From Martinezella miluonensis (GTDB taxonomy: Bacteria; Pseudomonadota; Alphaproteobacteria; Rhizobiales; Rhizobiaceae): a stretch of DNA of 64,000 nucleotides. How positions within the stretch are numbered: the stretch's first letter is position 1; each line of letters opens with the position of its first letter. Below are positions 34,659-43,297 of the stretch, one piece after another. The notes under the pieces were generated by a model. The model was not told the origin of the DNA, did not search any database, and saw only the letters and a list, made by a program, of their open reading frames with translations. The DNA is taken from the NCBI RefSeq assembly GCF_900094545.1, contig NZ_FMAH01000030.1, positions 1 to 64,000 on the forward strand, written 5' to 3'. Made by a program: the position numbers and the translations under genes.

Positions 34659-35354
34659 ATGAAAATCCGTTCTGTCATTGGTGCTGCTGGCCTCGGTCTG
34701 GCGCTAGCTGTCGCTCCCATGGGAGGAGCCGCCGTTGGCTTCATACAAGCTGCTTTCGCAAAAGGTGGCGACGGCAACGGCGGTGGTAACGGCGGAGGCC
34801 ATGGTGAAGGTCATGGCGAGGGAAAATCCGACCACGACAAGTCTGGCCGTGATCGCGACCGCGACGATGTAAGCAGCACTACCGCGAGCACGGCTACGAC
34901 GCAGGGCACTTCCTCGCCGTTCACAACGCATCATTTTGACAGGGATTCCGATAGGCATTCCAAGGCCCATCATGCGAGCGCGAAGACACACACTGAAAAG
35001 TTCGAAGGCAGCCTCCATTCACTCAACAGGAACTACCACGCCTACTTGAACTCGAAGGATCCCAAGATGGCGGCTCTCTCGGCCTATGTGAAGGCATATG
35101 CCGAATTCGAAACGAAATACGGAACGACAGCCGTGCCCACAGATCCCGCGCTTAGCGACAACGCCTTGCGTTCGGCGCTGCAGCAGCTGTCGAACAAGCC
35201 GGTAACGAACCAGGAGCTCGCCGAAGCAAAGAGCATCCTCGGCGTCGGAACGAACACGGGAAAAATCGCGGAAGTTCGCGAGGCACTGGAAAGGAAAGCC
35301 GAAAATTCGGCCCCATCTCAGAGCGACACAGACGAGATTGAGACTGCCAACTAA
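34659..35354 (+). CDS. Exported Gly/His-rich protein
   Basis: The 231-residue protein starts at ATG 34659 behind AAGGAAG (an in-frame ATG at 34644 is possible). A signal peptide ends near AAFA, followed by GGDGNGGGNGGGHGEGHGE and a long Asp/Arg/His/Ser/Thr-rich linker to about residue 115. The last 110 residues are a helical domain (KFEGSLHSLNRNYHAYLNS, then a repeat-like LSNKPVTNQELAEAKSILG). It resembles in layout the protein at 31813. Function unknown; divergent from the histidine kinase gene. Confidence 0.7.
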   Translation: MKIRSVIGAAGLGLALAVAPMGGAAVGFIQAAFAKGGDGNGGGNGGGHGEGHGEGKSDHDKSGRDRDRDDVSSTTASTATTQGTSSPFTTHHFDRDSDRHSKAHHASAKTHTEKFEGSLHSLNRNYHAYLNSKDPKMAALSAYVKAYAEFETKYGTTAVPTDPALSDNALRSALQQLSNKPVTNQELAEAKSILGVGTNTGKIAEVREALERKAENSAPSQSDTDEIETAN

Positions 35355-35447
35355 GGCGCTGCAATAGCGGTTTCGGGGAGTGTGCCCATGGCGACAGTCC
35401 TCTGAGGCCACCCTCCAACGGACTGGCGTCGACGGACGCTACTCCAT

Positions 35448-35467
35448 AGCCGGCCCGCCCGCCGGCT
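35448..35467. terminator. Hairpin between convergent genes
   Basis: AGCCGGC (35448-35454) and GCCGGCT (35461-35467) form a perfect GC-rich 7-bp stem with a 6-base loop, directly after the DedA stop and 94 bp after the exported protein. It may serve as a terminator for the DedA gene; no T-run follows. Confidence 0.4.
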
Positions 35468-36154
35468 CTATCGCCGGGTCGGGCCTTTCCCCCCGGACCC
35501 CGCCCGATCCGGCGATAGCCTATGGTACTCTCTGCCGTTAGCAGCCTTGTTGCGCAGGCTCACGGCGATCAACACAGCCCCCTCGATTATCACGATTGCG
35601 ATGGCAAGCCAGAAGCCAGTCTGGGTCACATCGCGTCCACTATGGCGCAAGACATAGCCGAGGCAGAGGAACGGCCCGTTCCACGTCAAACAACCAAGCG
35701 ACGTCGCCGCGATGAAGGTCATGGGCTCGAGCCGCAGAGCACCAGCCGGCAGGGCCAGATAGATCCTGACAGCCGGGATGACCTGACCAGAAAATGTTAC
35801 CCAGAAGTGGTTGCGGCGGTAGGCATCGGCCAGCCGGTCGTAGAAGGAGAGCTTGAGCAGCACGCATCCGCCATAGCTGGCGACGGCTCGCCTTACCCTA
35901 TGCGGCCCAAACACCCAGCCGATACCATACCAGCCAAGCCCGCCAACGACCGAACCCGCCGTCACCGCCGCAATGGAGAGGGCGAGCATGGAGAGATCGG
36001 GCACCATCAGTCCCAGGAGCATCAAGAGGATGTACGACGGAAAAAGCGGGACGAATTTCTCGAGGATAGCGAGACAGAATATCCCTGCAAGTCCGAAGCT
36101 CATCAATAGCGTGACAGCGCCGGGCGCCTGTGCAATCAGTTCGTGCGCCGTCAT
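35468..36154 (-). CDS. DedA-family membrane protein
   Basis: The 228-residue protein has the DedA layout: ILEKFVPLFPSYILLMLLG near the N-terminus (E and the FPSE-like FPSY segment), GWYGIGWVFG, and the basic stretch GQVIPAVRIYLALPAGALRL matching the family motif for lipid or proton-dependent transport. DedA proteins move phospholipids or C55-P across the membrane. ATG 36154 is chosen as start because the family begins shortly before the first helix; a longer frame from 36346 looks like non-coding leader. Confidence 0.8.
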   Translation of the reverse strand: MTAHELIAQAPGAVTLLMSFGLAGIFCLAILEKFVPLFPSYILLMLLGLMVPDLSMLALSIAAVTAGSVVGGLGWYGIGWVFGPHRVRRAVASYGGCVLLKLSFYDRLADAYRRNHFWVTFSGQVIPAVRIYLALPAGALRLEPMTFIAATSLGCLTWNGPFLCLGYVLRHSGRDVTQTGFWLAIAIVIIEGAVLIAVSLRNKAANGREYHRLSPDRAGSGGKGPTRR

Positions 36155-36472
36155 GTGAGCGGTGCCCCCAGGGATCCGGCATCGCTCGGGACGCTGCAAT
36201 CTCGCACTTTGGCGATCCGATGGACGGAAGCTGGCTGAAAAGTCCAGGCTGTGGGCATTGGTTTTTCCTCTCGAAATGAGGAAGTGAGGTCTTACACAGC
36301 CGGATTGCGAAAACCTGTCACGTAGAAAGACTTTTAAAATGAGCAAGGCGCGCTGCCTTCGGAGGCCTAAAAAACCGCGGCATCGAACCGGGTCTGCAAG
36401 GTTATCTCAATGGAGGGATGCTAATAGCGCGTGAATGCCCTATCGACGCGGGCAAGCGATGGAGTTCACTGA
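36155..36472. other. Divergent promoter region
   Basis: About 318 bp between the DedA gene and the OmpR-type regulator. It should hold both promoters. I see no clear repeat or structured element. Confidence 0.5.
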
Positions 36473-37147
36473 ATGCGTGTGCTTTTGGTCGAGGACGAGA
36501 AACCTATGGCCGCTGTCTTGCGCAACGGGCTGGTGCGCCACGGCATGGTCGTGGACAATGTGGAGAACCTGGCGGACGCCGACACCGCCCTTTATGACGA
36601 CGTTTACGACGCCGTGGTTCTGGATCGCAGATTACCTGACGGGGACGGCCTTTCGCTGGTGAAATCGCTGCGTGCGAGGGGCGATATCGTGCCGGTGCTG
36701 GTATTGACTGCGAAGGGCGACCTGCTCGATCGGATTGCCGGTCTCGACAGCGGCGCGGACGACTATCTTGGCAAACCCTTCGCCTTCGACGAGCTCTTGG
36801 CCCGGCTGCGCGCAATCCTGCGCCGTCCGACGCAACTGCAGCCCGATATCGTCAGACTTGGCCGCATGTCATTCGATTTCGCTCATCTTGAGGCGCATGT
36901 GGAAGATGTTCGCCTGCGTATGCCGCGCCGGGAATTGCTCGTACTTGAAGCTCTGATGCGACGCATGGGGCGCATGGTGCTGCGCGAGACGCTGATGGAG
37001 GCCGTTTTCGGCATGAACGATGAGATCGAGTCCAACGCGCTCGATACGCATATCTCCCGCCTCCGCCGCAAGCTCACCGACGCCCACGCCGGTGTCGCCA
37101 TCAGCGGCATCCGCGGTGTCGGCTATCTCCTCAGTGAGACGACATGA
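36473..37147 (+). CDS. OmpR/PhoB-type response regulator
   Basis: The 224-residue protein has a receiver (VEDEK; Asp51 in VVLDRRLPDGDG; Lys in GKPF) and a C-terminal winged helix (ESNALDTHISRLRRKL, GVGYLL). It overlaps its histidine kinase gene by 4 bp. GGAG precedes the ATG. It is closely similar in design and wording to the orphan regulator at 46297-46968. Confidence 0.92.
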   Translation: MRVLLVEDEKPMAAVLRNGLVRHGMVVDNVENLADADTALYDDVYDAVVLDRRLPDGDGLSLVKSLRARGDIVPVLVLTAKGDLLDRIAGLDSGADDYLGKPFAFDELLARLRAILRRPTQLQPDIVRLGRMSFDFAHLEAHVEDVRLRMPRRELLVLEALMRRMGRMVLRETLMEAVFGMNDEIESNALDTHISRLRRKLTDAHAGVAISGIRGVGYLLSETT

Positions 37148-38523
37148 TGCGACAGCCTTCGCTGAAATGGCTGCTCGTCAGCAGGCTGGTGACGCTGCAG
37201 GCATGCATGATCGCGGCCGCCCTGCTCATCATCACGGCAGCGCTCTGGAGCACCGGCTATCTGCTCGATGATTATGAAGGTGCCAGCCTCGACGTACTGG
37301 CCGAGGCGACGGAGCGGGACATGGCTGGCGAATTGGTCCTGCGAGAGACCCCTGACCTCGTCAATCTTCGGACGGGGGCGCCCGACCTGTGGTTCGCGAT
37401 CCGCGACAAACAGGGGCACCGTCTGCAAAAGGGCAGTATTCCGCCAGCCTATCTGCCTGCTATCGCGATGCTCGACCAGCTCAGCGACGCACGGCTGAGC
37501 AACCAGCCTGAATTGGCCGGTAAACCCGACGCGGTGATCAAATGGGTCGACAGCCCCGCGGGCCGGATCCAGATCCTGACGGGCACGAAAGGGCAGATGT
37601 CGGTGCAACGACTTGCAAGAGGTATTTCAGGCGGGCTCACCTCATTGATCCTGCCCGTCATCGTGTTGATGGCGCTCGCAACATCGCTCGCCACCCCGCT
37701 GGTGGTTCGCCGGGCGCTGGCCGGTCTCCGCCGGACCGTGGCACAAGCCGCTCACATCGAGTTCGACAAGCGTGGCACCCAACTGCAGGCGAGTGACGTG
37801 CCCATCGAGATCCGCGCGCTTGTGAGGGCAGTCAACGACGCGCTCATGCGCCTCGATGCAGGCTACGAGCGGCATCAACATTTTCTGGCCCAGGCAGCCC
37901 ATGAACTGCGCACTCCGATCGCCATCCTGAATGCGCGCATTTCAGCTCTGCCCGCCGGCACGGACAAGCGCGACCTGTTGGAAGACGCCGCGCGGCTGAC
38001 GACGCTCGCCGGTCAGCTGCTCGATCTTCAGCGCCTCGACCAGAAGCGCAATCACTTTCAACCGGTCAATCTGACCGCTATGGCCAAGCAGGTGCTATTT
38101 GACCTCGGTCCCCTGGCGCTGGGTGCCGGCTATGAGGTGAACTTCGAGCCGGAAGGCGACGAGGTGTTGGTGATCGGCGACCAGACGTCGCTGGAGCGGG
38201 CTTTGACCAATCTTGTCCAGAACGCCATCGATCACGGCGGACGCCACGGAACGATCACGGTGAGGGTGGGCAAAAGCCATTTCATCGAAGTTTCCGACGA
38301 AGGCAACGGCATTGCCTGGGACGCGCGCGAGCAGATCTTCGAACCCTTTAACCGCCTCGGCCCCGACGGACGCGGTGCCGGATTGGGGCTCAATCTAGTT
38401 CGGGAGATCATGCAGCTCCACGGCGGCGGCATTGCAGTCGTCAATGCCGGCTCCAAAGGCGCCTGCATGAGGATGACGTTTCCTTCCGAAAAGATTGCCG
38501 ATGGCGGGGTGCGAGTGGCCTAA
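37144..38523 (+). CDS. Membrane sensor histidine kinase
   Basis: The 459-residue kinase has TM1 (about 17-38), a periplasmic part of about 125 residues, TM2 (about 166-186), a HAMP-like linker, HisKA with His253 (AAHELRTPIAIL) and a HATPase domain (NLVQNAIDHGG, DEGNGIAWDARE, GAGLGLNLV). It is co-translated with the OmpR-type regulator. QseC/PmrB-like architecture; the signal is unknown. Regulation of the divergent DedA gene would fit envelope stress but is inference. Confidence 0.92.
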   Translation: MMRQPSLKWLLVSRLVTLQACMIAAALLIITAALWSTGYLLDDYEGASLDVLAEATERDMAGELVLRETPDLVNLRTGAPDLWFAIRDKQGHRLQKGSIPPAYLPAIAMLDQLSDARLSNQPELAGKPDAVIKWVDSPAGRIQILTGTKGQMSVQRLARGISGGLTSLILPVIVLMALATSLATPLVVRRALAGLRRTVAQAAHIEFDKRGTQLQASDVPIEIRALVRAVNDALMRLDAGYERHQHFLAQAAHELRTPIAILNARISALPAGTDKRDLLEDAARLTTLAGQLLDLQRLDQKRNHFQPVNLTAMAKQVLFDLGPLALGAGYEVNFEPEGDEVLVIGDQTSLERALTNLVQNAIDHGGRHGTITVRVGKSHFIEVSDEGNGIAWDAREQIFEPFNRLGPDGRGAGLGLNLVREIMQLHGGGIAVVNAGSKGACMRMTFPSEKIADGGVRVA

Positions 38524-38574
38524 GGGGACGCGCAAATAGAACACCGCTGCCGCGCTTCTGCGTGAGATTGCATG

Positions 38575-38862
38575 CTATTCGGCGCCGATCAGAACCAGAC
38601 ATGGCGACGAAATCTTATGGATCGGAATGTTCGCGTGAGCCGGATCTCGCGCAACTTTCTCAATACAGGCAAAAAGATCCATCGCCTTGCCGACATCGCG
38701 CTTGGCCGTTCTCGCGAGTATGCTCTTCGCTAGATCCAACCGGGCATCCCTTCGGCTATTCTCCCACTCGGCAAGTGTCGATTGACTGGTCAAACGACCG
38801 GCTAAAGCCGACGTTGCGACCAGCGCCGCCAACTCCGCGATAACAAGCATTCTTTTTCTCAC
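38575..38862 (-). CDS. Small exported or membrane-anchored hypothetical protein
   Basis: From GTG 38862 (GGAAGGGG upstream) the protein has 95 residues: a signal or anchor (MLVIAELAALVATSALAG), a charged helical part (WENSRRDARLDLAKSILAR) and two cysteines in the C-terminal third. No family recognised. The gene is convergent with the histidine kinase, 51 bp apart. Confidence 0.5.
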   Translation of the reverse strand: MRKRMLVIAELAALVATSALAGRLTSQSTLAEWENSRRDARLDLAKSILARTAKRDVGKAMDLFACIEKVARDPAHANIPIHKISSPCLVLIGAE

Positions 38863-39189
38863 ACGGTCCCCTTCCAGTTTGCGTTGGCCCAGGCAAACCG
38901 ATTGCAAATCCCGAACAAGGATTGTGCGCCTTGGACGAAATCGAATCGGTGATCCATACATTCACCCCCAGCGTAGCGTGTTGGAACTAACGTGTTGAAA
39001 TGTTTTCGTCCGCCGGCCGTCGCCTTCCGGTTCCTCAGCGAGGACACAACTCTGACGCTCATCCTGTGAATCGTTCCGCTTTCCTTCCAAAGTCAAACTA
39101 TCCCAACCACTTCTGTCGGGTTGCTTGATTGCCGAATTCTGAACGGTTGACTAGGCTGTGGCCGAGATTGTTTCGCAAATCGGAATGCC
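38863..39189. other. Gene-free stretch
   Basis: About 327 bp between divergent genes. Open frames here continue the small hypothetical upstream but lack a ribosome binding site. No repeat or structured element noted. Confidence 0.5.
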
Positions 39190-40152
39190 ATGGATCGCAT
39201 CGATGCAATGAGGGTCTTTGTCGCGGCACTCGACGAGGGCAGCCTGGCGGGCGCTGGGCGCAAACTCGGCAAGTCGCCGGCCGCCGTGAGCCGGGCCATC
39301 GCCTTCCTTGAGGAGCGGGTCGGCACGGAGCTGCTTCATCGCACCACGCGCTCGCTCAAGCTGAGCGAGGCAGGGGAGCGCTATGCCGTCGCCTGCCGGC
39401 GCGTCTTGACGGACCTCGAGGAGGCCGACATCGCCGCGGCCGGTGAGCGATCCGCGCCGCGGGGATTGTTGACCATTACCGCCCCCGTCGCGGCCGGCGA
39501 GGAGATCCTGCGGCCGATCGTCGATGCCTTCATGGATGAGCATCCGGCTGTCAATGTCCGGCTTTACTTCCTCGACCGCCCCGCCAATCTGATCGACGAG
39601 GGCATCGATCTGGCGCTGCGTATCGCGCATCTTGCGGACTCCACGCTGGTGGCTCTGCGTGTCGGCGAGGTACGCCGCGTAGTTGCCGCCTCGCCGCGCT
39701 ATATCGATGCCAATCCAGTGATCCGTGAGCCGGCCGATCTTGCCCGCCACCAGATCGTCGCCATGACGCATTTCGGCATCGATAGCTGGAGTTTTCCGCC
39801 CGCCCCTGGGTCGACGGTGCCGCGTGCCGTCCAATTTACACCGCGACTGATCGTCAACAGCATTCGTGGCGCGGTTGCAAGCACTGTCGCCGGGCGGGGT
39901 GTCACGCGTATGTTTTCCTATCATATCGCCCCGCAGCTGCGAGACGGATCGCTCAAGATACTGCTTGCGAACGACGAGGCGCCGCCGCTGCCCGTGCATC
40001 TGATTGCGCCGCACGGTCGGCTTCAGGTGCCCAAGGTGCGCGCTTTCGCCGATTTCGCCATCGCGCGGCTCAAGGCTCATTTCGCACGCTTAAGCGTGGA
40101 GGCCGATCATGCCAGCATTCAACCGAATGGCGGAAGAATATCTTCCGAATAG
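39190..40152 (+). CDS. LysR-family transcriptional regulator
   Basis: The 320-residue protein has the LysR helix-turn-helix (SLAGAGRKLGKSPAAVSRAIAFLEERVG, positions about 17-45) and the CrgA-like effector domain (ALRIAHLADSTLVALRVGEVRRVVAASPRY). It lies 85 bp upstream of, and in the same direction as, the SDR-tautomerase-DJ-1-GST run and is its probable regulator. Its last codons contain an inverted repeat (40131-40147) that may be an operator for that run. Confidence 0.9.
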   Translation: MDRIDAMRVFVAALDEGSLAGAGRKLGKSPAAVSRAIAFLEERVGTELLHRTTRSLKLSEAGERYAVACRRVLTDLEEADIAAAGERSAPRGLLTITAPVAAGEEILRPIVDAFMDEHPAVNVRLYFLDRPANLIDEGIDLALRIAHLADSTLVALRVGEVRRVVAASPRYIDANPVIREPADLARHQIVAMTHFGIDSWSFPPAPGSTVPRAVQFTPRLIVNSIRGAVASTVAGRGVTRMFSYHIAPQLRDGSLKILLANDEAPPLPVHLIAPHGRLQVPKVRAFADFAIARLKAHFARLSVEADHASIQPNGGRISSE

Positions 40153-40162
40153 TAGGTATTCG
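40131..40162. promoter_or_regulatory. Two adjacent inverted repeats before the SDR operon
   Basis: CGGAAGA-ATA-TCTTCCG (40131-40147) and CGAATA-GTAGG-TATTCG (40146-40162) are both perfect and share two bases. They span the LysR stop codon and lie about 75-105 bp before the SDR gene. This is where a regulator of the SDR-tautomerase run would bind. Confidence 0.5.
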
Positions 40163-40237
40163 CTCGAATTCCGATGAGATGTAGATCTTTTGCGTCCGGT
40201 CAAGAACCGGGATCAACGCAAACATCGGAGTTCGAAC

Positions 40238-40948
40238 ATGAGCAAGGAACGCAAAGTCGCCGTCATCACCGGCGCATCGCAAGGCATCGGCGAGGCCCTG
40301 GTCAAGGCCTATCTCGACCGCAATTACCGCGTCGTCGCGACATCGCGGTCGATCAAACCGTCCAGCGATCCCGACGTTCTCACCATCGCCGGCGACATTG
40401 GCAATCCTGAGACCGGCCAGCGCGTCATCGCCGAGGCGCTTCGCCAGTTCGGCCGCGTCGATACGCTGGTGAACAATGCTGGCATCTTCCTCGCAGCACC
40501 TTTCACCGAGTATTCTCCTGAACAATATGCCCAGGTCGTCTCGACCAACCTCAACGGCTTTTTCTATATCACTCAGGCAGCCGTCGCAGCGATGGAGACG
40601 CAGGGCAGCGGCCATATCGTCAGCATCACCACGACGCTGGTCGAGCATGCGCTGTCCTCGGTTCCTTCCGTTCTCGCTTCGCTGTCGAAGGGTGGCATTG
40701 CTGCCGCGACCAAGAGCCTAGCTATCGAATATGCCCGTCGCGGCATCCGCGTGAATGCAGTCGCGCCGGGCGTGATCAAGACCCCGATGCACAAGCCCGA
40801 AACCCATGAGTTTCTCGGCGCGCTGCACCCGGTCGGCCGGATCGGCGAAATCACCGATATTGTCAATGGCGTCCTCTATCTCGAAGCCACGCCCTTCGTG
40901 ACCGGCGAGATCCTGCATGTCGATGGCGGCCAGAGCGCCGGCCACTGA
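40238..40948 (+). CDS. SDR-family oxidoreductase lacking the usual catalytic tyrosine
   Basis: The 236-residue protein has TGASQGIG (11-18), LVNNAGIF and the usual fold. At the active site the sequence is PSVLASLSKGGIAAATKS: the lysine is present but the position four before it is Ala rather than Tyr. A subgroup of SDRs shares this ALASLTKGG-type spelling, so it is probably a subgroup trait rather than decay. The C-terminus (GVIKTPMH, ILHVDGGQSAGH) is normal. Function unknown. It is followed 26 bp later by a tautomerase-like gene. Confidence 0.85.
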   Translation: MSKERKVAVITGASQGIGEALVKAYLDRNYRVVATSRSIKPSSDPDVLTIAGDIGNPETGQRVIAEALRQFGRVDTLVNNAGIFLAAPFTEYSPEQYAQVVSTNLNGFFYITQAAVAAMETQGSGHIVSITTTLVEHALSSVPSVLASLSKGGIAAATKSLAIEYARRGIRVNAVAPGVIKTPMHKPETHEFLGALHPVGRIGEITDIVNGVLYLEATPFVTGEILHVDGGQSAGH

Positions 40949-40974
40949 TCGAAAGTCCCAAAGGAGACACGTCA

Positions 40975-41247
40975 ATGCCATTCGTTACTGTTAAACTAAC
41001 CCGAGAAGGCACGGAGCCCGGCGTCGATCGCACGACGGCCGCGCAGAAGGCCGAGATTTACAAGGGCATCAGCCAGGTTCTGTTCGATGTGCTCGGCAAG
41101 CCGCCGGAATGGACCTGGGTGGTTGTCGAGGAAGTGGAGATGGAAGACTGGGGCTGGGGTGGCATGCCCGTTGCCGAGTATCGCAACAAGCTGGCCGCAC
41201 AAGGTTCGGCTTCAAAGAAGCTCCACGAAGATGGCACTAGCAACTGA
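40975..41247 (+). CDS. 4-oxalocrotonate tautomerase-like protein
   Basis: The 90-residue protein starts MPFVTVKLTREG, giving the N-terminal Pro that is the catalytic base in this superfamily once Met is removed. EWTWVVVEEVEMEDWGWGG is the strand region typical of the longer tautomerase_PptA/4-OT forms. AAAGGAGA precedes the ATG. It probably acts with the SDR upstream on a small carbonyl compound. Confidence 0.85.
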   Translation: MPFVTVKLTREGTEPGVDRTTAAQKAEIYKGISQVLFDVLGKPPEWTWVVVEEVEMEDWGWGGMPVAEYRNKLAAQGSASKKLHEDGTSN

Positions 41248-41271
41248 ACTTGCCGGTGCATCCTGAGAAGC

Positions 41272-41291
41272 GGAGCCTCCTTTGAGGCTCC
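41272..41291 (+). terminator. Hairpin after the tautomerase gene
   Basis: GGAGCCTC (41272-41279) and GAGGCTCC (41284-41291) form a perfect 8-bp stem with a CTTT loop, 25 bp after the tautomerase stop. There is no T-run, so termination would be weak or Rho-assisted. Confidence 0.5.
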
Positions 41292-41433
41292 TAGCAAACG
41301 CAGCATGGGGCATGTCGTCGCCGGCAGTATCAATCGGGCGCAAGCCGAACGAGAACGACGGCAGAAAAGCGATTGGTCACTACCGCATCGAAAAGCAACA
41401 GCGACTTTGGACCGGACACATCAGGAGGTTGAA

Positions 41434-42123
41434 ATGAAAGTTCTCATGGTTTTGACGTCGCACGATCAGCTTGGCAGTACCGGTCGCAAGACCGGCTTCT
41501 GGCTGGAAGAACTGGCGGCACCGTACTATGCATTCAAGGACGCCGGCGCAGAAATTACCCTCGCATCGCCCAGGGGCGGCCAGCCGCCACTGGACCCGAA
41601 GAGCGACGAGTCTTCTTTCCAGACCGACTTGACCCGGCGCTTCAATGCCGACGAAGCCGCCAAGGCGCAACTCGCCGACACGGTGCGCCTCAGCAGCGTG
41701 AAGCAGGAGGACTTCGATACGGTATTCTATCCGGGCGGCCATGGGCCGATGTGGGATCTCGCTGAGGATCCGGACTCGATCAGCCTGATCGAATCCTTCG
41801 TCGCCGCCGGCAAGACCATCGCTCTTGTATGCCATGCGCCTGGCGTTCTGCATCGTGTGAAGAACTCCGACGGCACGCCCTTCGTAACCGGACGGAGCGT
41901 GACTGGCTTCACCAACGGCGAAGAGGAAGCTGTCGGCCTGACCGAGATCGTGCCGTTCCTGGTGGAGGACGAGCTGCTGAGCCTCGGGGCCATCTTCTCG
42001 AAGGTCAAGGATTGGGGTGTCCACACCGTCGTCGATGGCCGATTGATCACGGGGCAGAATCCGGCGTCTTCCGGCCCAGCTGCCGAACTTCTGATCGAGG
42101 CGTTGCGCAAGCAAGGCAAGTAG
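41434..42123 (+). CDS. DJ-1/PfpI-family protein (Hsp31/glyoxalase III-like)
   Basis: The 229-residue protein has the nucleophile elbow ALVCHAPG (Cys133), the upstream acid in FWLEELAAP (Glu25 or Glu26) and the FYPGGHGPMWDL loop. This spelling fits class I Hsp31-like glyoxalases and deglycases that detoxify methylglyoxal. CAGGAGG before ATG 41434 sets the start; an upstream frame from 41305 is not supported. It sits in a run of carbonyl-handling genes (SDR, tautomerase, GST). Confidence 0.88.
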   Translation: MKVLMVLTSHDQLGSTGRKTGFWLEELAAPYYAFKDAGAEITLASPRGGQPPLDPKSDESSFQTDLTRRFNADEAAKAQLADTVRLSSVKQEDFDTVFYPGGHGPMWDLAEDPDSISLIESFVAAGKTIALVCHAPGVLHRVKNSDGTPFVTGRSVTGFTNGEEEAVGLTEIVPFLVEDELLSLGAIFSKVKDWGVHTVVDGRLITGQNPASSGPAAELLIEALRKQGK

Positions 42124-42521
42124 CGCCTGCGCACGGAACAAGCGAGGAGCTTGCCCGCGCCGAAATCGTTCGCAACTGCGAGTTCCAACCATCACAGCAG
42201 CATCAGAAAACAGGCCGGGGCGGCATCGACAGCCCCGGCTTCCCATTTGAAAGTCACGGCTACACAGCTGGAGGCCTTGGTTATCCCGGTTCATTCTTGA
42301 CACGACAGTCAAACCTGGTGATCGTACCAAAGAAGGGCCACGGACGCTGCCGCTGAGGGCCAAAGAATGATCGACCTCCATTGCTCGAACACTTCGAACA
42401 GGCGGAAGATCACGGCCTCTCCAGAGAAGATGCGGCAGCATTATCGCGTCGCTCTGGTTACCGAGAATGGCAAGAAGGGCCTCTTCGCTCAGACGATAAA
42501 GACCGTTGGGGAGCAGTGACC
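42124..42521. other. Gap with a possible gene fragment
   Basis: About 400 bp between the DJ-1 and GST genes. A 29-residue frame at 42430-42519 (MRQHYRVALVTENGKKGLFAQ...) ends just before the GST start and reads like the N-terminus of a longer, possibly OsmC-like, protein. Evidence is too weak to call a gene. Confidence 0.35.
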
Positions 42522-43232
42522 ATGGGCATGGTGCTCTATGAACTCGCCGGAAGCGATGACGATCTGCTTTTCAGCCCGCATTGCTGGAAGGTGCGCATGG
42601 CGCTTGCGCACAAGGGGCTTACAGCGGAAAGCCGGCCTTGGCGCTTCACGGAGAAAGACGCCATCGCCTTTTCCGGACAAGGCTTTGTGCCGGTGCTGGT
42701 CAATGGCACCGAGACAGTGAGCGATTCCTGGCACATCGCACAGTATCTGGAAGCGCGATATCCGAACACGCCCACCCTGTTCGGAGGCGACGCTGCCGCG
42801 CAACTCGCCGGCTTCATCAATGCCTGGGCCGATAAAACCTTGCTGCCCCTGATCGCCCGCATCATCCTGCGCGACATTCACGACTGTCTGGCGCCGGTCG
42901 ATCAAGCCTATTTCCGCACATCGCGCGAAAAGCGTTTCGGCGAGAGCCTCGAAGCCGTCGTCACCGATCGGCCGGCTCATCTCTCGGCATTGCGGAGCGC
43001 CTTGTCGCCGCTGCGGCATGTCCTGAGGGAACGCGCCTACCTATGCGGTTCGGAGCCCGCTTATGCCGATTACTGCGTGTTCGGCATGTTCATGTGGGCA
43101 CGCTGCTCGAGCCCGGCCGAGTTGCTCGCAGCCGACGATCCGGTCTTCCATTGGCGTGATCGCCTTCTCGACGCATTCGGCGGGCTCGCCCGCTCCGCCC
43201 CACATGTTCCCGCCGAAGAGGCACGGTCATGA
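42522..43232 (+). CDS. Glutathione S-transferase
   Basis: The 236-residue protein has a thioredoxin-like N-terminal domain (SPHCWKVRMALAHKGL, FVPVLVNG, VSDSWHIAQYLE) and a helical C-terminal domain (residues about 95-225), ending in the ADYCVFGMFMWAR helix. It conjugates glutathione to electrophiles. GGGAG before ATG 42522 sets the start. Its stop overlaps a short thioesterase-like stub (ATGA). Confidence 0.88.
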   Translation: MGMVLYELAGSDDDLLFSPHCWKVRMALAHKGLTAESRPWRFTEKDAIAFSGQGFVPVLVNGTETVSDSWHIAQYLEARYPNTPTLFGGDAAAQLAGFINAWADKTLLPLIARIILRDIHDCLAPVDQAYFRTSREKRFGESLEAVVTDRPAHLSALRSALSPLRHVLRERAYLCGSEPAYADYCVFGMFMWARCSSPAELLAADDPVFHWRDRLLDAFGGLARSAPHVPAEEARS

Positions 43233-43297
43233 CAAGCGTCACAGGGATCGAAGACTTCCTCCGGCGGGCCACCGACAAGATCCGCTACGTGGCCTAA
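43229..43297 (+). pseudogene. N-terminal stub of an acyl-CoA thioesterase-like gene
   Basis: From the ATG overlapping the GST stop, 22 residues are read and end in TDKIRYVA before a stop. DKIRYADTDRQGHVNN-type wording is the start of a hot-dog-fold thioesterase family, so this looks like the first part of such a gene, cut where the convergent PhzF-like gene begins. The 4-bp coupling to the GST gene suggests it was once part of the operon. The match is short. Confidence 0.35.
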
